Assembly: GCF_000420705.1 (NCBI RefSeq)
Contig: NZ_ATVL01000006.1
Span: forward strand, 372,001-436,000
Origin: Hymenobacter norwichensis DSM 15439
GTDB taxonomy: Bacteria > Bacteroidota > Bacteroidia > Cytophagales > Hymenobacteraceae
Direction: 5' to 3'
DNA: 64,000 bases
Below the pieces are notes generated by a model that saw only the letters and a list, made by a program, of their open reading frames with translations, did no database searches and was not told the DNA's origin. Positions 1-8,498 of the stretch are shown here, piece after piece (position 1 is the stretch's first letter; every line of letters starts with the position of its first letter). Made by a program: the position numbers and the translations under genes.

Positions 1-199
1 TGTAGCCGAAGCCGGAGCCACCGTATTCTTGCGGCACCAGTACGCCCATCAGGCCTAGTTCGCCTAACTTATGAAATACATCAATCGGAAATTCCTGTGA
101 CTCGTCCCACTTCATCATGTGGGGTTTAATATGCTGCGCACCGAAGTCACGCACCATCTGGGCAATCATTGTCTGGTTTTCAGTGGCGACCAGTTCCAT
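1..199 (-). CDS. Acyl-CoA dehydrogenase, N-terminal part (cut by window edge)
   Basis: Only the first 66 residues are present; the gene runs off the left edge. The start is ATG at 197-199. The visible part reads as the helical N-domain of an acyl-CoA dehydrogenase, with motifs such as FPIDVFHKLGELGLMG and VPQEYGGSGFGY that lead into the flavin-binding region of this family. These enzymes oxidise acyl-CoA to enoyl-CoA with FAD, in fatty-acid or branched-chain amino-acid breakdown; the substrate cannot be told from this fragment. It is divergent from the exopolysaccharide export operon. Confidence 0.85.
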   Translation of the reverse strand, partial: MELVATENQTMIAQMVRDFGAQHIKPHMMKWDESQEFPIDVFHKLGELGLMGVLVPQEYGGSGFGY

Positions 200-445
200 G
201 GGCAAAAGAGGTAAGAGAGTGGGATTTAGGGTAGTAACTGTTCAGGAGCAGCTTTGGGTTCGTGAAAGTACGATTTTGCTCCGGCTCCGGCCAAGTATAG
301 GATTCCGGCTAGGACCGCCAATTTTGAAAGGCGGCGCCAATTAGGTTACTTTGAAGGTTTTTAGGAGTTTTTACCCCACCCGGACGCTGCCCCGCCAGGG
401 CGCGTCCTTTCACTTTTCCGGCTTCCCTGGGTTGCCTCCGTCTGC

Positions 446-1366
446 ATGCGACAATCCGCCTTCTATTCTATTTCCCGCCTCCTGTCCTTATGCGTGCCGA
501 TTCTGCTGCTGCTTTCAGCCTGCGGAACTACGCGTGTGTACAATCAGCGCACCATGTTCCGCCTCAGCGACGGTAAAGGGCTGGATACAATGAAGCTACG
601 CGGCGTAGTAAATCGGGTGAATCGGAACTATATCATTCAGCCCAACGATTTACTGGCGGTGCGGGTGTATACCAATAACGGCGAGCGAATCATCGACCCT
701 AATGGTGAACTGCAATTTGGAGCGCCAGCAGGTATGCTCCCAACGGGCACCAACGGCAGCCGTACGCTGGCTACCAACGCCGGGCAAGCCGCATCGCCCT
801 CCGGCGACTCGGAGTTTACAGTGCAGACAGATGGTACCGTGCGCCTACCACTTATCAACCAAATCAAAATAACCGGCTACACTCTCTTGCAGGCTGATAG
901 TGTGCTAAAAGTGCGTTATGAAGAGTTCTATAAAGGAGTATTTGTGGTAACCCGTGTAACCAACAGCCGAGTGGTGGTATTGGGCTCACCGGGCGGTAAA
1001 ATTATTCCGCTCGTAAACGACAATATGAACCTGATTGAAGTGCTGGCTGCTGCTGGCGGTATTGATGGTGGAGGTAGTGGAAATAACGCTGGTGGTGGTT
1101 CGCTGTATCGTTCTGGAGGTAGGGCTTCTAATATCCGAATCATCCGCGGCGACCTGAAGAACCCTCAGGTAGAGCAGGTGGATTTAACTACTATTAACGG
1201 GATGCGTCGTGCTAATTTGCAGGTAGAGCCCAATGATATTATTTACGTAGAACCTGTTCGTCGCCCTGTTTCTGATGCTTTGGTTGATGCTAGCCCAGTA
1301 ATAACACTGTTCAGTGCAGTGGTTGGTACTTTGCTGGCTATTGTTAGTATCTCCAGAACTCTCTAG
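446..1366 (+). CDS. Outer-membrane polysaccharide export lipoprotein (Wza-like, Poly_export/SLBB)
   Basis: A 306-residue protein with a lipoprotein signal (LLLLLSACGTTR), so probably anchored in the outer membrane. A Poly_export-type region follows (YIIQPNDLLAVRVYTNNGE, then VQTDGTVRLPLI), then an SLBB-like segment (VVVLGSPGGKIIPL, NLIEVLAAAGGI) and NDIIYVEP near the end. A final hydrophobic helix (ITLFSAVVGTLLAIVSI) is like the C-terminal helix that forms the Wza pore. It would form the outer exit of an exopolysaccharide channel working with the Wzc-like kinase encoded 52 bp downstream. The insert rich in Gly/Asn around residues 210-220 is low-complexity. Confidence 0.9.
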   Translation: MRQSAFYSISRLLSLCVPILLLLSACGTTRVYNQRTMFRLSDGKGLDTMKLRGVVNRVNRNYIIQPNDLLAVRVYTNNGERIIDPNGELQFGAPAGMLPTGTNGSRTLATNAGQAASPSGDSEFTVQTDGTVRLPLINQIKITGYTLLQADSVLKVRYEEFYKGVFVVTRVTNSRVVVLGSPGGKIIPLVNDNMNLIEVLAAAGGIDGGGSGNNAGGGSLYRSGGRASNIRIIRGDLKNPQVEQVDLTTINGMRRANLQVEPNDIIYVEPVRRPVSDALVDASPVITLFSAVVGTLLAIVSISRTL

Positions 1367-1418
1367 TAAACGGCTATCCGTAATTTAGCTGTTTGTGCTA
1401 AACTTCTTATTCATTTAG

Positions 1419-3890
1419 ATGGCCGTTAACGAAAACGCCGAACTGGAAGAACTGATCCGCAATGCCACCGGTGGGGTGCCAAATGCCCCTGTTGCGGAAG
1501 CAGAGCCTACCGATGAGGGGGATAGCCTCGACCTTGACACACTGTTGTTAGTGGCACGGCGCAGCTTGCTGTGGCTATTACTGCTTATCGGGTTGGGTCT
1601 TACTGGTTCTTGGCTGTTTCTGCGCTATACTAAACCTGTCTACCAGTCATCGTCTCTGTTGAAGATTGACGAAAAGACTGAAGCTGGCGCACTAGGTCTA
1701 GGTGGCGCACTCGGATCTGCTGATAACCAACATAGTATCAACAAACTGTCAGGAGAAGTCGAGCTAATCAAATCAAACATTATTTATCGTCGGCTACGCG
1801 ACTCACTGGACCTTAACGTAAACTACTATGCTGAGGGCACAGTATTGGAATCAGAACTGTATGGCTTATCGCCATTCGAAGTTGAATACAGCGGCGGTAT
1901 TGTATACAATACCAAGTTCAATCTAAAATTCGTAAGCCCTCAGAAGTTTCAAATCAGCTACTTGTTAGGTGGGCAAGAGCAAAGTAGCACTCAGGTTGTT
2001 GGTAAACCATTCCAGATTGTAGGCATGACGCTGGTTGTACGACCGACCATCCATTTCAATTCGGAAGTACTGGAACGGAGCTACCACTTTATTATCAACG
2101 ACGAAGGTGCTATTAATAGCTACCTCGACCGGAACCTGCTGGTAGAAATAGTAAATCCTAGTGCTAATACCATCCAGATTTCTTTCCTAGAGTTCAATCC
2201 CGATAAGGCCCGCGCCATCGTCAACCGGATTGACACGGTGTATCTACAGGAAAAGCTGGCTCAAAAACGCGCAGCTAGTGCCCAGACGTTGAAATTTCTG
2301 GATCAGCAACTCAATGAGAACGGCCAGAACTTAGAGCGCGCAGCCGAAAATTTCCAGGATTTTGTTCGTCGTACTAAAACGTACGACGTTCGCTCGAGCG
2401 TGACGGATTTGAAAACTCGGGTAGAAAAGCTCGATGATGAGCGGCTGGCATTGGAAGAAAAGCGGGTATTACTCAACGATTTGACAGGACGGGTCGAGCG
2501 TGGCAACATTACTACGCGCGAAGATCTAACCGTGGAACAAAGTATTCCAGGGCTGACTACCTTAGCCGACCCACAACTCTCGCAGCAGCTCAGCGACCTG
2601 AACGGCCTGCTGCTCGACCTGCGGCGGGTAGAACGCTCCAACCGGGAAACTACCGAGGCAGTGAAGTCGCGCCAGGACCGGATTGCGTATGCCAAAGATA
2701 ACATCCGGCAAACCTTGCTCCAAAACCAGCGCTTACTAGGCAAGCAGTTGGCCAAGCTGAACGAGCAGTGGAATGCAGTCAACGCTGAGTTGCAGCTGGT
2801 ACCCGAAAGGGCCACCGAAGAAGACCGGCTGAAGCGCCCGCTGGCGCTTTATGAAAACACCTACGTAATGCTGATGGGCAAAAAAGCCGACTTCAACATT
2901 GCCATGGCCGGCACTACCCCCGACTTTCAGATTCTTTCTCCGGCCAGCTTGCCAACGGCGCCTATATCGCCGGTACGGCTGATGGTGTACGCTATTGGGC
3001 TGGCGGGCGGTATTGCGCTGGGTTTGGGGTTGATGGCCGTGCGTTACCTTATGCATAACACCGTCACCAACGTGCGGGAATTGGAGCGCGCTACTACGGC
3101 CTCAGTGCTGGGCGTGATTCCAACCTATGACAAGGAGAAAATGGCAGTGTCGAAGCTGGTGGTGGACAAAAGTCCTAAATCAGCTATCAGCGAATCAATC
3201 CGCTCTATCCGAACCAACCTGGATTTCATCAGCTCGGCCAAGAAAAAGCGGCTGATATCCGTAACGTCTACCATTTCCGGTGAAGGCAAAACGTTCGTGT
3301 CGGTGAACTTGGGCGGCATCATTGCCTTGTCGGAGCAGCGGGTGGTAATTTTGGACCTGGACATGCGTAAACCGAAGGTGAACATTGCCTTTGGAGCCGA
3401 GAATGTTAAGGGCATTAGCACCATCCTTATCGAAAAGCACAGCGTGATGGAGTGCATCCAGCACACCTCCATTCCCACACTCGACTTCATTTCGGCTGGC
3501 CCGACACCTCCTAATCCTTCAGAACTGATTCTAAGTCCGAAGTTTGATGAGATGCTGGCTGAATTGCATCAAGTATACGACGTGATTCTGATTGATACGC
3601 CGCCGGTAGGACTGGTGACGGATGGCATTCTGATTATGCGTAAAGCTGATATTCCGATTTATATCGTGCGGGCCAACTACTCCAAAAAAGCCTTCCTCAA
3701 GAACATCAACAAGCTGATTCGAGCCAACAATTTCACTCGGCTTTGCACCGTGCTCAACGATGCTCGGGCTAGCGGCCTTTATGGCTACGGGTATGGTTAT
3801 GGTTATGGTTACGGCTACGGGCAAGGTTACTACGAGGAAACCAAACCAGTGGACAGTACCCTAACGCGCTTGCGCAAACGCTTCTCCTGA
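1419..3890 (+). CDS. Exopolysaccharide chain-length/tyrosine autokinase (Wzc-like)
   Basis: An 823-residue inner-membrane protein. Order of parts: cytoplasmic N-terminus, TM1 (SLLWLLLLIGLGLTGSWLF), a long periplasmic Wzz/coiled-coil region (about 80-500), TM2 (LMVYAIGLAGGIALGLGLMA), then a BY-kinase ATPase domain with Walker A TISGEGKTF, Walker A' VVILDLDMRKPK and Walker B VILIDTPPVG. The C-terminus has seven Tyr-Gly pairs followed by QGYYEE, the Tyr cluster used for autophosphorylation in this family. It couples polymer length control to export, with the Wza-like protein upstream and the CpsB-like phosphatase downstream. The YG-coding stretch is a 6-bp tandem repeat. No glycosyltransferases are adjacent. 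Confidence 0.92.
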   Translation: MAVNENAELEELIRNATGGVPNAPVAEAEPTDEGDSLDLDTLLLVARRSLLWLLLLIGLGLTGSWLFLRYTKPVYQSSSLLKIDEKTEAGALGLGGALGSADNQHSINKLSGEVELIKSNIIYRRLRDSLDLNVNYYAEGTVLESELYGLSPFEVEYSGGIVYNTKFNLKFVSPQKFQISYLLGGQEQSSTQVVGKPFQIVGMTLVVRPTIHFNSEVLERSYHFIINDEGAINSYLDRNLLVEIVNPSANTIQISFLEFNPDKARAIVNRIDTVYLQEKLAQKRAASAQTLKFLDQQLNENGQNLERAAENFQDFVRRTKTYDVRSSVTDLKTRVEKLDDERLALEEKRVLLNDLTGRVERGNITTREDLTVEQSIPGLTTLADPQLSQQLSDLNGLLLDLRRVERSNRETTEAVKSRQDRIAYAKDNIRQTLLQNQRLLGKQLAKLNEQWNAVNAELQLVPERATEEDRLKRPLALYENTYVMLMGKKADFNIAMAGTTPDFQILSPASLPTAPISPVRLMVYAIGLAGGIALGLGLMAVRYLMHNTVTNVRELERATTASVLGVIPTYDKEKMAVSKLVVDKSPKSAISESIRSIRTNLDFISSAKKKRLISVTSTISGEGKTFVSVNLGGIIALSEQRVVILDLDMRKPKVNIAFGAENVKGISTILIEKHSVMECIQHTSIPTLDFISAGPTPPNPSELILSPKFDEMLAELHQVYDVILIDTPPVGLVTDGILIMRKADIPIYIVRANYSKKAFLKNINKLIRANNFTRLCTVLNDARASGLYGYGYGYGYGYGYGQGYYEETKPVDSTLTRLRKRFS
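3779..3833 (+). repeat. 6-bp tandem repeat coding (Tyr-Gly)7
   Basis: Seven TAY-GGN units in a row code for the C-terminal Tyr-Gly cluster of the Wzc-like kinase. The DNA is a near-perfect hexamer repeat, so the number of tyrosines could change by slippage without breaking the frame. Confidence 0.85.
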
Positions 3891-3904
3891 TACCGGTTTC
3901 AGCT

Positions 3905-4681
3905 ATGGTATCCTTGCTGCAAAAGTGGTTTGGCGGTAAAGTGGAACAGGCCTCACCGCTAGTGGGGGCTGACGGCTTGGTGTCTCTACGAACCGATATG
4001 CACTCCCATTTGCTGCCCGGCCTTGATGATGGTGCCGAAACTGTGGAACACTCAGTGGAGTTGCTGCGGGAATTACGGGCGCTGGGCTACCGGAAGCTGG
4101 TGATGACGCCTCACATTATGGGCGACTTCTATAAAAACACGCCGGAAGGCATCAGGGCGGCGTTGGCCGCAATGCAGCAGGCTGCCACCAAAGCCGGTCT
4201 GACAGACGTAGAACTCCATTGTGCGGCTGAATACTACCTCGACGAGTGGTTTGGTAAACGGCTAGACCGAGGCGACGAGCTACTCACCTTCGGCGGCGAC
4301 AAACGGTATCTGTTGTTTGAAACCAGCTACATCAACGAGCCTTTCAACTTGTCAGAAACCGTGTTTCGGCTGCAAAGTCTGGGCTATAAGCCCGTATTAG
4401 CCCATCCAGAGCGCTATACCTACTTCTATGGCCGGTTCGACGACCTGAAGAAAGTGCGCGACAACGGGGTGTTGCTTCAACTTAACCTCAACTCGCTGGC
4501 TGGCTATTACTCGTCGGGTGCGAAGCGGCTAGCGGAAAAGCTGATTGATGCCCGCATGGTGGATATGGTAGGCACGGATGCGCACAACCTCAAGCACACC
4601 ACTACCCTACGCGACAAAACCTTGTCAGCCGGCTATATGCGCAAGCTGCTCGATCTGCCATTGCTCAATTCTACCTTATAA
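3905..4681 (+). CDS. Tyrosine-protein phosphatase, PHP family (CpsB/YwqE-like)
   Basis: A 258-residue soluble protein of the PHP metal-dependent phosphatase family. Metal-binding signatures are visible: MHSHLLPGLDDGA near residue 35, MTPHIM near 68, VLAHPERY near 163 and GTDAHN near 222. Family members remove phosphate from the Tyr cluster of Wzc/CpsD kinases. The gene starts 14 bp after the kinase stop, so it is very likely co-transcribed and acts on the product of that gene. Confidence 0.92.
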   Translation: MVSLLQKWFGGKVEQASPLVGADGLVSLRTDMHSHLLPGLDDGAETVEHSVELLRELRALGYRKLVMTPHIMGDFYKNTPEGIRAALAAMQQAATKAGLTDVELHCAAEYYLDEWFGKRLDRGDELLTFGGDKRYLLFETSYINEPFNLSETVFRLQSLGYKPVLAHPERYTYFYGRFDDLKKVRDNGVLLQLNLNSLAGYYSSGAKRLAEKLIDARMVDMVGTDAHNLKHTTTLRDKTLSAGYMRKLLDLPLLNSTL

Positions 4682-4741
4682 CGTTTTGGAACGCGGAACG
4701 CAGTCAGTTTTCCAGCTTTCAGAGTTGCAATACCTCAAGCA

Positions 4742-5749
4742 ATGATTTTCGTTACGGGCGGCAGTGGCCTTGTAGGTAGCTTTCTGATTCCGGCGCTAGT
4801 AGCCCGCGGCTTACGGGTGCGCGCGCTCTACCGCAAGGAAATTCCACTTATTGCAGCTGCCGACGCAGTGGAATGGGTGGAAGGTGACCTGCGCGATACT
4901 ACTCTTCTGAAAGCCGCTCTGGAAGGCGTAACCCACGTTTTTCACTGTGCGGGGCTGGTATCGTACGCGCCCCAAGACGAAGAAGCATTGTTGCAGGTGA
5001 ACGTGGAGGGAACCGCCGCCGTGGTAGATGCCTGCCTGGAGCAAGCAGGCGTCCGGCTCTGCCATGTGTCGTCGGTGGCGGCATTAGGGGGCGGTAAGGC
5101 GCAGGACGCTGGTACCGTCTCGGCTAGCCCGGAAGTGCTGGACGAGAGCAGCAAATGGGAGTTGGGCGCAGCACACGGCGCGTATGCTACTTCCAAATAC
5201 TTGGCCGAACTGGAAGTATGGCGCGGCATTTCAGAAGGCCTTTGGGCCGTGATGGTCAATCCGTCGGTTATTCTGGGGCCCGCCAACTGGCAGCGCAGTA
5301 GTACCCGGCTGTTTCGCTACGCTTGGCAGGAGCATAGCTTCTACACCCCCGGCAACCTTAACCTAGTGGATGTGCGCGACGTGGTGGGGCTGATGCTGCG
5401 CCTGACACTGGATAGTGCCACCGGCGGCGAACGGTACATTTTGAACGGCGGCACGTTGCCGTTGCAGGAGTTTCTAAGTCGGGTAGCAACCTGCTTTGGC
5501 AAAAAGCCTCCTACCATAGAAGTGCCGGAGTGGGCCGCTGAAACTATTTGGCGTTTGGAGCACGTCCGGTCGCTGGTAACGGGTGCCCGGCCGCTCATCA
5601 CCAAGGATACAGCTCGCGCCGGCCGCCATCCTGTTGTGTACAACGCCGGTAAAGTGCAGCAGGCAACCGGCCAGCCGTTTAGGCCGCTCTCGGAAACCAT
5701 AGCGTGGTGCTGTCAAGAACTGAAAGCAGCGGAGCAAGCTGCAATGTGA
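4742..5749 (+). CDS. NAD(P)-dependent epimerase/dehydratase family protein (extended SDR)
   Basis: A 335-residue protein beginning with the Rossmann motif VTGGSGLVGSFLIPAL, then the acidic GDLRD step, FHCAGLVSY, the catalytic Ser region (CHVSSVAALG) and YATSK, the Tyr-x-x-x-Lys pair of extended short-chain dehydrogenases. The substrate cannot be deduced; relatives act on nucleotide sugars, steroids or flavonol-like compounds. It starts 60 bp after the phosphatase gene on the same strand and may belong to the same transcript, but the family is too broad to tie it to polysaccharide synthesis. Confidence 0.85.
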   Translation: MIFVTGGSGLVGSFLIPALVARGLRVRALYRKEIPLIAAADAVEWVEGDLRDTTLLKAALEGVTHVFHCAGLVSYAPQDEEALLQVNVEGTAAVVDACLEQAGVRLCHVSSVAALGGGKAQDAGTVSASPEVLDESSKWELGAAHGAYATSKYLAELEVWRGISEGLWAVMVNPSVILGPANWQRSSTRLFRYAWQEHSFYTPGNLNLVDVRDVVGLMLRLTLDSATGGERYILNGGTLPLQEFLSRVATCFGKKPPTIEVPEWAAETIWRLEHVRSLVTGARPLITKDTARAGRHPVVYNAGKVQQATGQPFRPLSETIAWCCQELKAAEQAAM

Positions 5750-5893
5750 GGCCCGGAAAGCGCCTCTACCAGAACTTGCCGGGCTCCGGTGCGGTTGTTG
5801 TATATTAGGCCATCACCCTCCTGCAAGGAGTTTCTACCCGAATAAAGTGCACTGAACTGCCGTTTTGACGGTTCGGTACTTGATTGTAGCTGA

Positions 5894-7297
5894 ATGAGAA
5901 TGAATGAAAATTTTGAGGATCGAGACGAGGTTCTGGACACCGTGCGCCGTTTCGAGCGGATGGTAGCCAACAATGAGCCTGTCTTTTTTGATTTGGCCGA
6001 CTTCGAGAATATAATCGACCATTATACCACCAACACTCAATACGACAAGGCCTTACAAGCCTGCGAAGCTGCAATTGCCCAATATCCTTTCAGCACCGAG
6101 TTGCTGATTGACCGCTCGCAAGTGCTGGCCATGAAAGGCGAGTACACCGCCGCGGCCACCCAGATTGAAGATGTAGCCCAACTCGACCCCGACAACCCCG
6201 ATGTGGCCGTTACGCGTGGCATTATTGCCACCCAGAAAGGTGAGTTTGCCGAGGCCGTGGCGTTTTTTCAGCAAGCTGCCGAGCGGGCGCCTGACCGTGA
6301 CGATATCTACTTCAACTTAGGCTTAGCGTACCAAAGCTGGCAGAAGTTCAAGAGCGCGGCCAAGTATTATAAGAAAAGCCTGCGCCTGAACGCCGAAAAC
6401 GACGTGGCCGTGCAGGAACTGCTGTACTGCCTGGAAGTAAGTGAGCGGCTGGAAAGCAACCTTGACTTCTTCCAACGCTTCACCGACGATGACCCGTACT
6501 CGGCGGTGGCGTGGTACAATTTGGGCCAGGCGTATTACCGGTTGGAGCAATTTGATAAAGCCATTGGCGCTTTCGATTATGCCATCCTAATTGATGCTAA
6601 GTTCTATGAGGCACATGCCTATCTGGCTAGCACCTACGTCAGCCAGGAGAAATACCGGGAAGCCATTCAGGAGTTCGAACTAAGCTACGAGGAAGGCCAG
6701 CCGACCCCGGAGGCGCTCTGCAACATTGGCGAGTGCTACGAAAAACTGCGCGAGTGGGACCTGTCGCGCCGGTTCTACCAGCGGGCCATCGACCAAGACC
6801 CAACTATGGACGAGGCATGGTTTGGTATTGGCATCATCATGAACGAGCAGGAGCGCCACTTCGAAGCCATTCACTTTTTCCGAAAGGCAGTGGAGCTGTA
6901 CGCCGAAAGCGTGGAATATTGGTTGGCCCTGGCCGCCGCCGAATACCAAGTGGGCAACGTGGTCAGCTCCCTGGAAGCCTATGAAAAAGCCACTGAAGTA
7001 GCCCCCGACAGCAAAGATGCGTGGCTGAACTGGAGCATCATCCTGTACGAGCAAGGTAATTTCAGCGGTGCCATTGACCTGATGCGCAATGCAGTGGAGG
7101 TACAGCCCGCCGAGGCTGAACTGCACTACCGCCTGTGCGCCTACCTGCTGGCCGCTGGCCGCTACCGTGAAGCCTACGAAACGTTGGAAAACGCCTTGGT
7201 ACTGGACTTCGACAAGCACCGCTTGCTATTCGACTACTTCCCGGAGTTGGAGTCGCAGAAAGCACTGTCCCGCCTGATCGACCAGTATCGAAAGTAG
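5894..7297 (+). CDS. Tetratricopeptide-repeat protein
   Basis: A 467-residue protein made almost entirely of TPR helices: about ten 34-residue units with recurrent patterns such as YFNLGLAYQSWQKFKSA, WYNLGQAYYRLEQFDKA and AWFGIGIIMNEQERHFEA. No signal peptide or membrane segment is visible, so it is probably a cytoplasmic scaffold. The partner is unknown. The gene stands alone between a 144-bp gap and a strong terminator hairpin at 7355-7388. The start at ATG 5894 is chosen from the ORF; a second ATG lies three codons downstream. Confidence 0.85.
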   Translation: MRMNENFEDRDEVLDTVRRFERMVANNEPVFFDLADFENIIDHYTTNTQYDKALQACEAAIAQYPFSTELLIDRSQVLAMKGEYTAAATQIEDVAQLDPDNPDVAVTRGIIATQKGEFAEAVAFFQQAAERAPDRDDIYFNLGLAYQSWQKFKSAAKYYKKSLRLNAENDVAVQELLYCLEVSERLESNLDFFQRFTDDDPYSAVAWYNLGQAYYRLEQFDKAIGAFDYAILIDAKFYEAHAYLASTYVSQEKYREAIQEFELSYEEGQPTPEALCNIGECYEKLREWDLSRRFYQRAIDQDPTMDEAWFGIGIIMNEQERHFEAIHFFRKAVELYAESVEYWLALAAAEYQVGNVVSSLEAYEKATEVAPDSKDAWLNWSIILYEQGNFSGAIDLMRNAVEVQPAEAELHYRLCAYLLAAGRYREAYETLENALVLDFDKHRLLFDYFPELESQKALSRLIDQYRK

Positions 7298-7354
7298 CCG
7301 CTCTGCTGTTCTTGGTTTCAGATACTGGCATCTGATGATAGGTTACAATTAAAG

Positions 7355-7388
7355 AAGGCGCCTCACTGCCTAGTGGGGCGCCTTTTGC
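7355..7388 (+). terminator. Intrinsic terminator after the TPR gene
   Basis: A 12-bp stem (7355-7366 with 7373-7384, one G-T pair) with a 6-nt loop is followed by TTTT. It lies 58 bp after the TPR stop codon. Confidence 0.85.
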
Positions 7389-7419
7389 TTTAACGGCGCT
7401 GCTTTATAAAATTCAGGGC

Positions 7420-7427
7420 TACTTTTG
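7420..7427 (+). promoter_or_regulatory. Candidate -7 element TACTTTTG of the comA promoter
   Basis: TACTTTTG matches the Bacteroidetes -7 consensus TAnnTTTG and lies 68 bp before the comA start, just after the terminator. No clear -33 TTTG is seen at the expected spacing. Confidence 0.4.
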
Positions 7428-7495
7428 ACGCAGCATTTTCAGAGCGGGCTTCCCCAACCGGCCGCAAGCCCGTAAGATTCTAAGACCCATACAGA

Positions 7496-8326
7496 ATGAA
7501 TTACAATCTTTCTCAACTGCCCGAGCGGACTGAAAAACCTCGTGAGCAAGGCTTTACCATGGTGATGGACAAAGGCTTGAGCGTGCGCGAAACCGAAGAC
7601 TTTCTGGAAGTCGGGGCCCCGTATACCGACATTGTGAAGCTAGGCTGGGCCACGTCCTACGTGACGCCCAACCTGAAACGCAAGCTGGCGGTGTATAAAG
7701 AGGCCGGTATTCCAGTGTATTTCGGAGGCACTTTGTTCGAGGCATTTATCATCCGTAATCAGTTCGATGATTATCGGCGGTTGCTGTCTGAGTTCGGGAT
7801 GGAGTACGCCGAAGTATCGGACGGGTCTATCGACCTCAACCACGACCGGAAGCTGGACTACATTCGGGAGCTAGCCAAAGACGTGAAGGTACTGTCGGAA
7901 GTAGGGTCGAAGGATGCCGAGAAGATTATCCCGCCTTATAAGTGGATTTCACAGATGAAGACCGAGCTGGAAGCCGGCGCCATCAAGGTAATTGGTGAGG
8001 CGCGTGAAGCTGGCAATGTGGGCCTATTTCGCAGCACCGGTGAAGTTCGTTCGGGCCTTGTAGAGGAAATTCTGACCCAGATTCCGTTCGAGAAAATTCT
8101 GTGGGAAGCTCCACAGAAGGCGCAGCAAGTGTGGTTTATTAAGCTGCTGGGCCCCAACGTAAACTTGGGCAACATTGCCCCCAACGAAATTGTGAGCCTG
8201 GAAACCATCCGTCTGGGTTTGCGCGGCGACACATTCACCGATTTCCTCGACATGGATAATGTGAGCGAAGATTTTCGCCCCGAAAAACCTACTGGTCGTC
8301 CCGGCACCTCAATGCCCCGCGGCTAA
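7496..8326 (+). CDS. comA: Phosphosulfolactate synthase (ComA family)
   Basis: A 276-residue TIM-barrel protein that matches the ComA family over its whole length: KPREQGFTMVMDKGL, YTDIVKLGWATSYV, YFGGTLFEAF, VSDGSIDL, LSEVGSKD, VIGEAREAG, LGPNVNLGNI. ComA adds sulfite to phosphoenolpyruvate to give (R)-phosphosulfolactate, the first step to coenzyme M in methanogens. No ComB, ComC or other coenzyme M gene is next to it. In Bacteroidota a role in supplying sulfolactate or cysteate for sulfonolipids is a plausible inference, since Cytophagales make such lipids, but this window does not show it. The gene is flanked by terminators and is probably monocistronic. Confidence 0.88.
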   Translation: MNYNLSQLPERTEKPREQGFTMVMDKGLSVRETEDFLEVGAPYTDIVKLGWATSYVTPNLKRKLAVYKEAGIPVYFGGTLFEAFIIRNQFDDYRRLLSEFGMEYAEVSDGSIDLNHDRKLDYIRELAKDVKVLSEVGSKDAEKIIPPYKWISQMKTELEAGAIKVIGEAREAGNVGLFRSTGEVRSGLVEEILTQIPFEKILWEAPQKAQQVWFIKLLGPNVNLGNIAPNEIVSLETIRLGLRGDTFTDFLDMDNVSEDFRPEKPTGRPGTSMPRG

Positions 8327-8422
8327 GTAGGTAATAAGTAGTAGGTAGTAAGCCAGTAACCGGTGCGCTAAGAAGTAGGCAACGACTGTTGGCTGCTTTC
8401 TATGGAGTGCTGGCTACTTAGC
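8322..8422. repeat. AGTAAGTAG-type low-complexity segment with 9-bp inverted ends
   Basis: The segment holds repeated AAGTAG/GTAGTAAG words. Its ends are inverted: GCTAAGTAG at 8322-8330 and CTACTTAGC at 8414-8422. It overlaps the comA stop codon. Similar word repeats occur at 19491-19525 and 23403-23480. Confidence 0.5.
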
Positions 8423-8425
8423 TCA

Positions 8426-8491
8426 CGGACACTAAGAAACCCAACGGCCCGCCTGGTTAACCAGGCGGGCCGTTGGGTTTCTTAGTGTCCG
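8426..8491. terminator. 66-bp perfect palindrome, bidirectional terminator between convergent genes
   Basis: Positions 8426-8458 and 8459-8491 are exact reverse complements with no gap (centre TTAA), giving a stem of up to 33 bp with AAGAAACCCAACGG / CCGTTGGGTTTCTT inside. It sits between comA (+) and the PAS kinase (-), 8 bp before the kinase stop codon. T-rich flanks for a classical terminator are weak, but the position fits a bidirectional terminator. Confidence 0.75.
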
Positions 8492-8498
8492 AAAGTTA

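Noticed and set aside
3779..3833. Short regular repeats considered as a CRISPR-like array
   Set aside because: The repeat unit is 6 bp without spacers and lies inside a reading frame; no cas genes are present anywhere in the window.
4742..5749. SDR gene considered part of an exopolysaccharide sugar pathway
   Set aside because: The family is too broad, and no glycosyltransferase or nucleotide-sugar gene is adjacent; only co-direction supports the link.
6680..7219. Antisense frame over the TPR gene
   Set aside because: Reverse-frame shadow of repeats; composition not protein-like.
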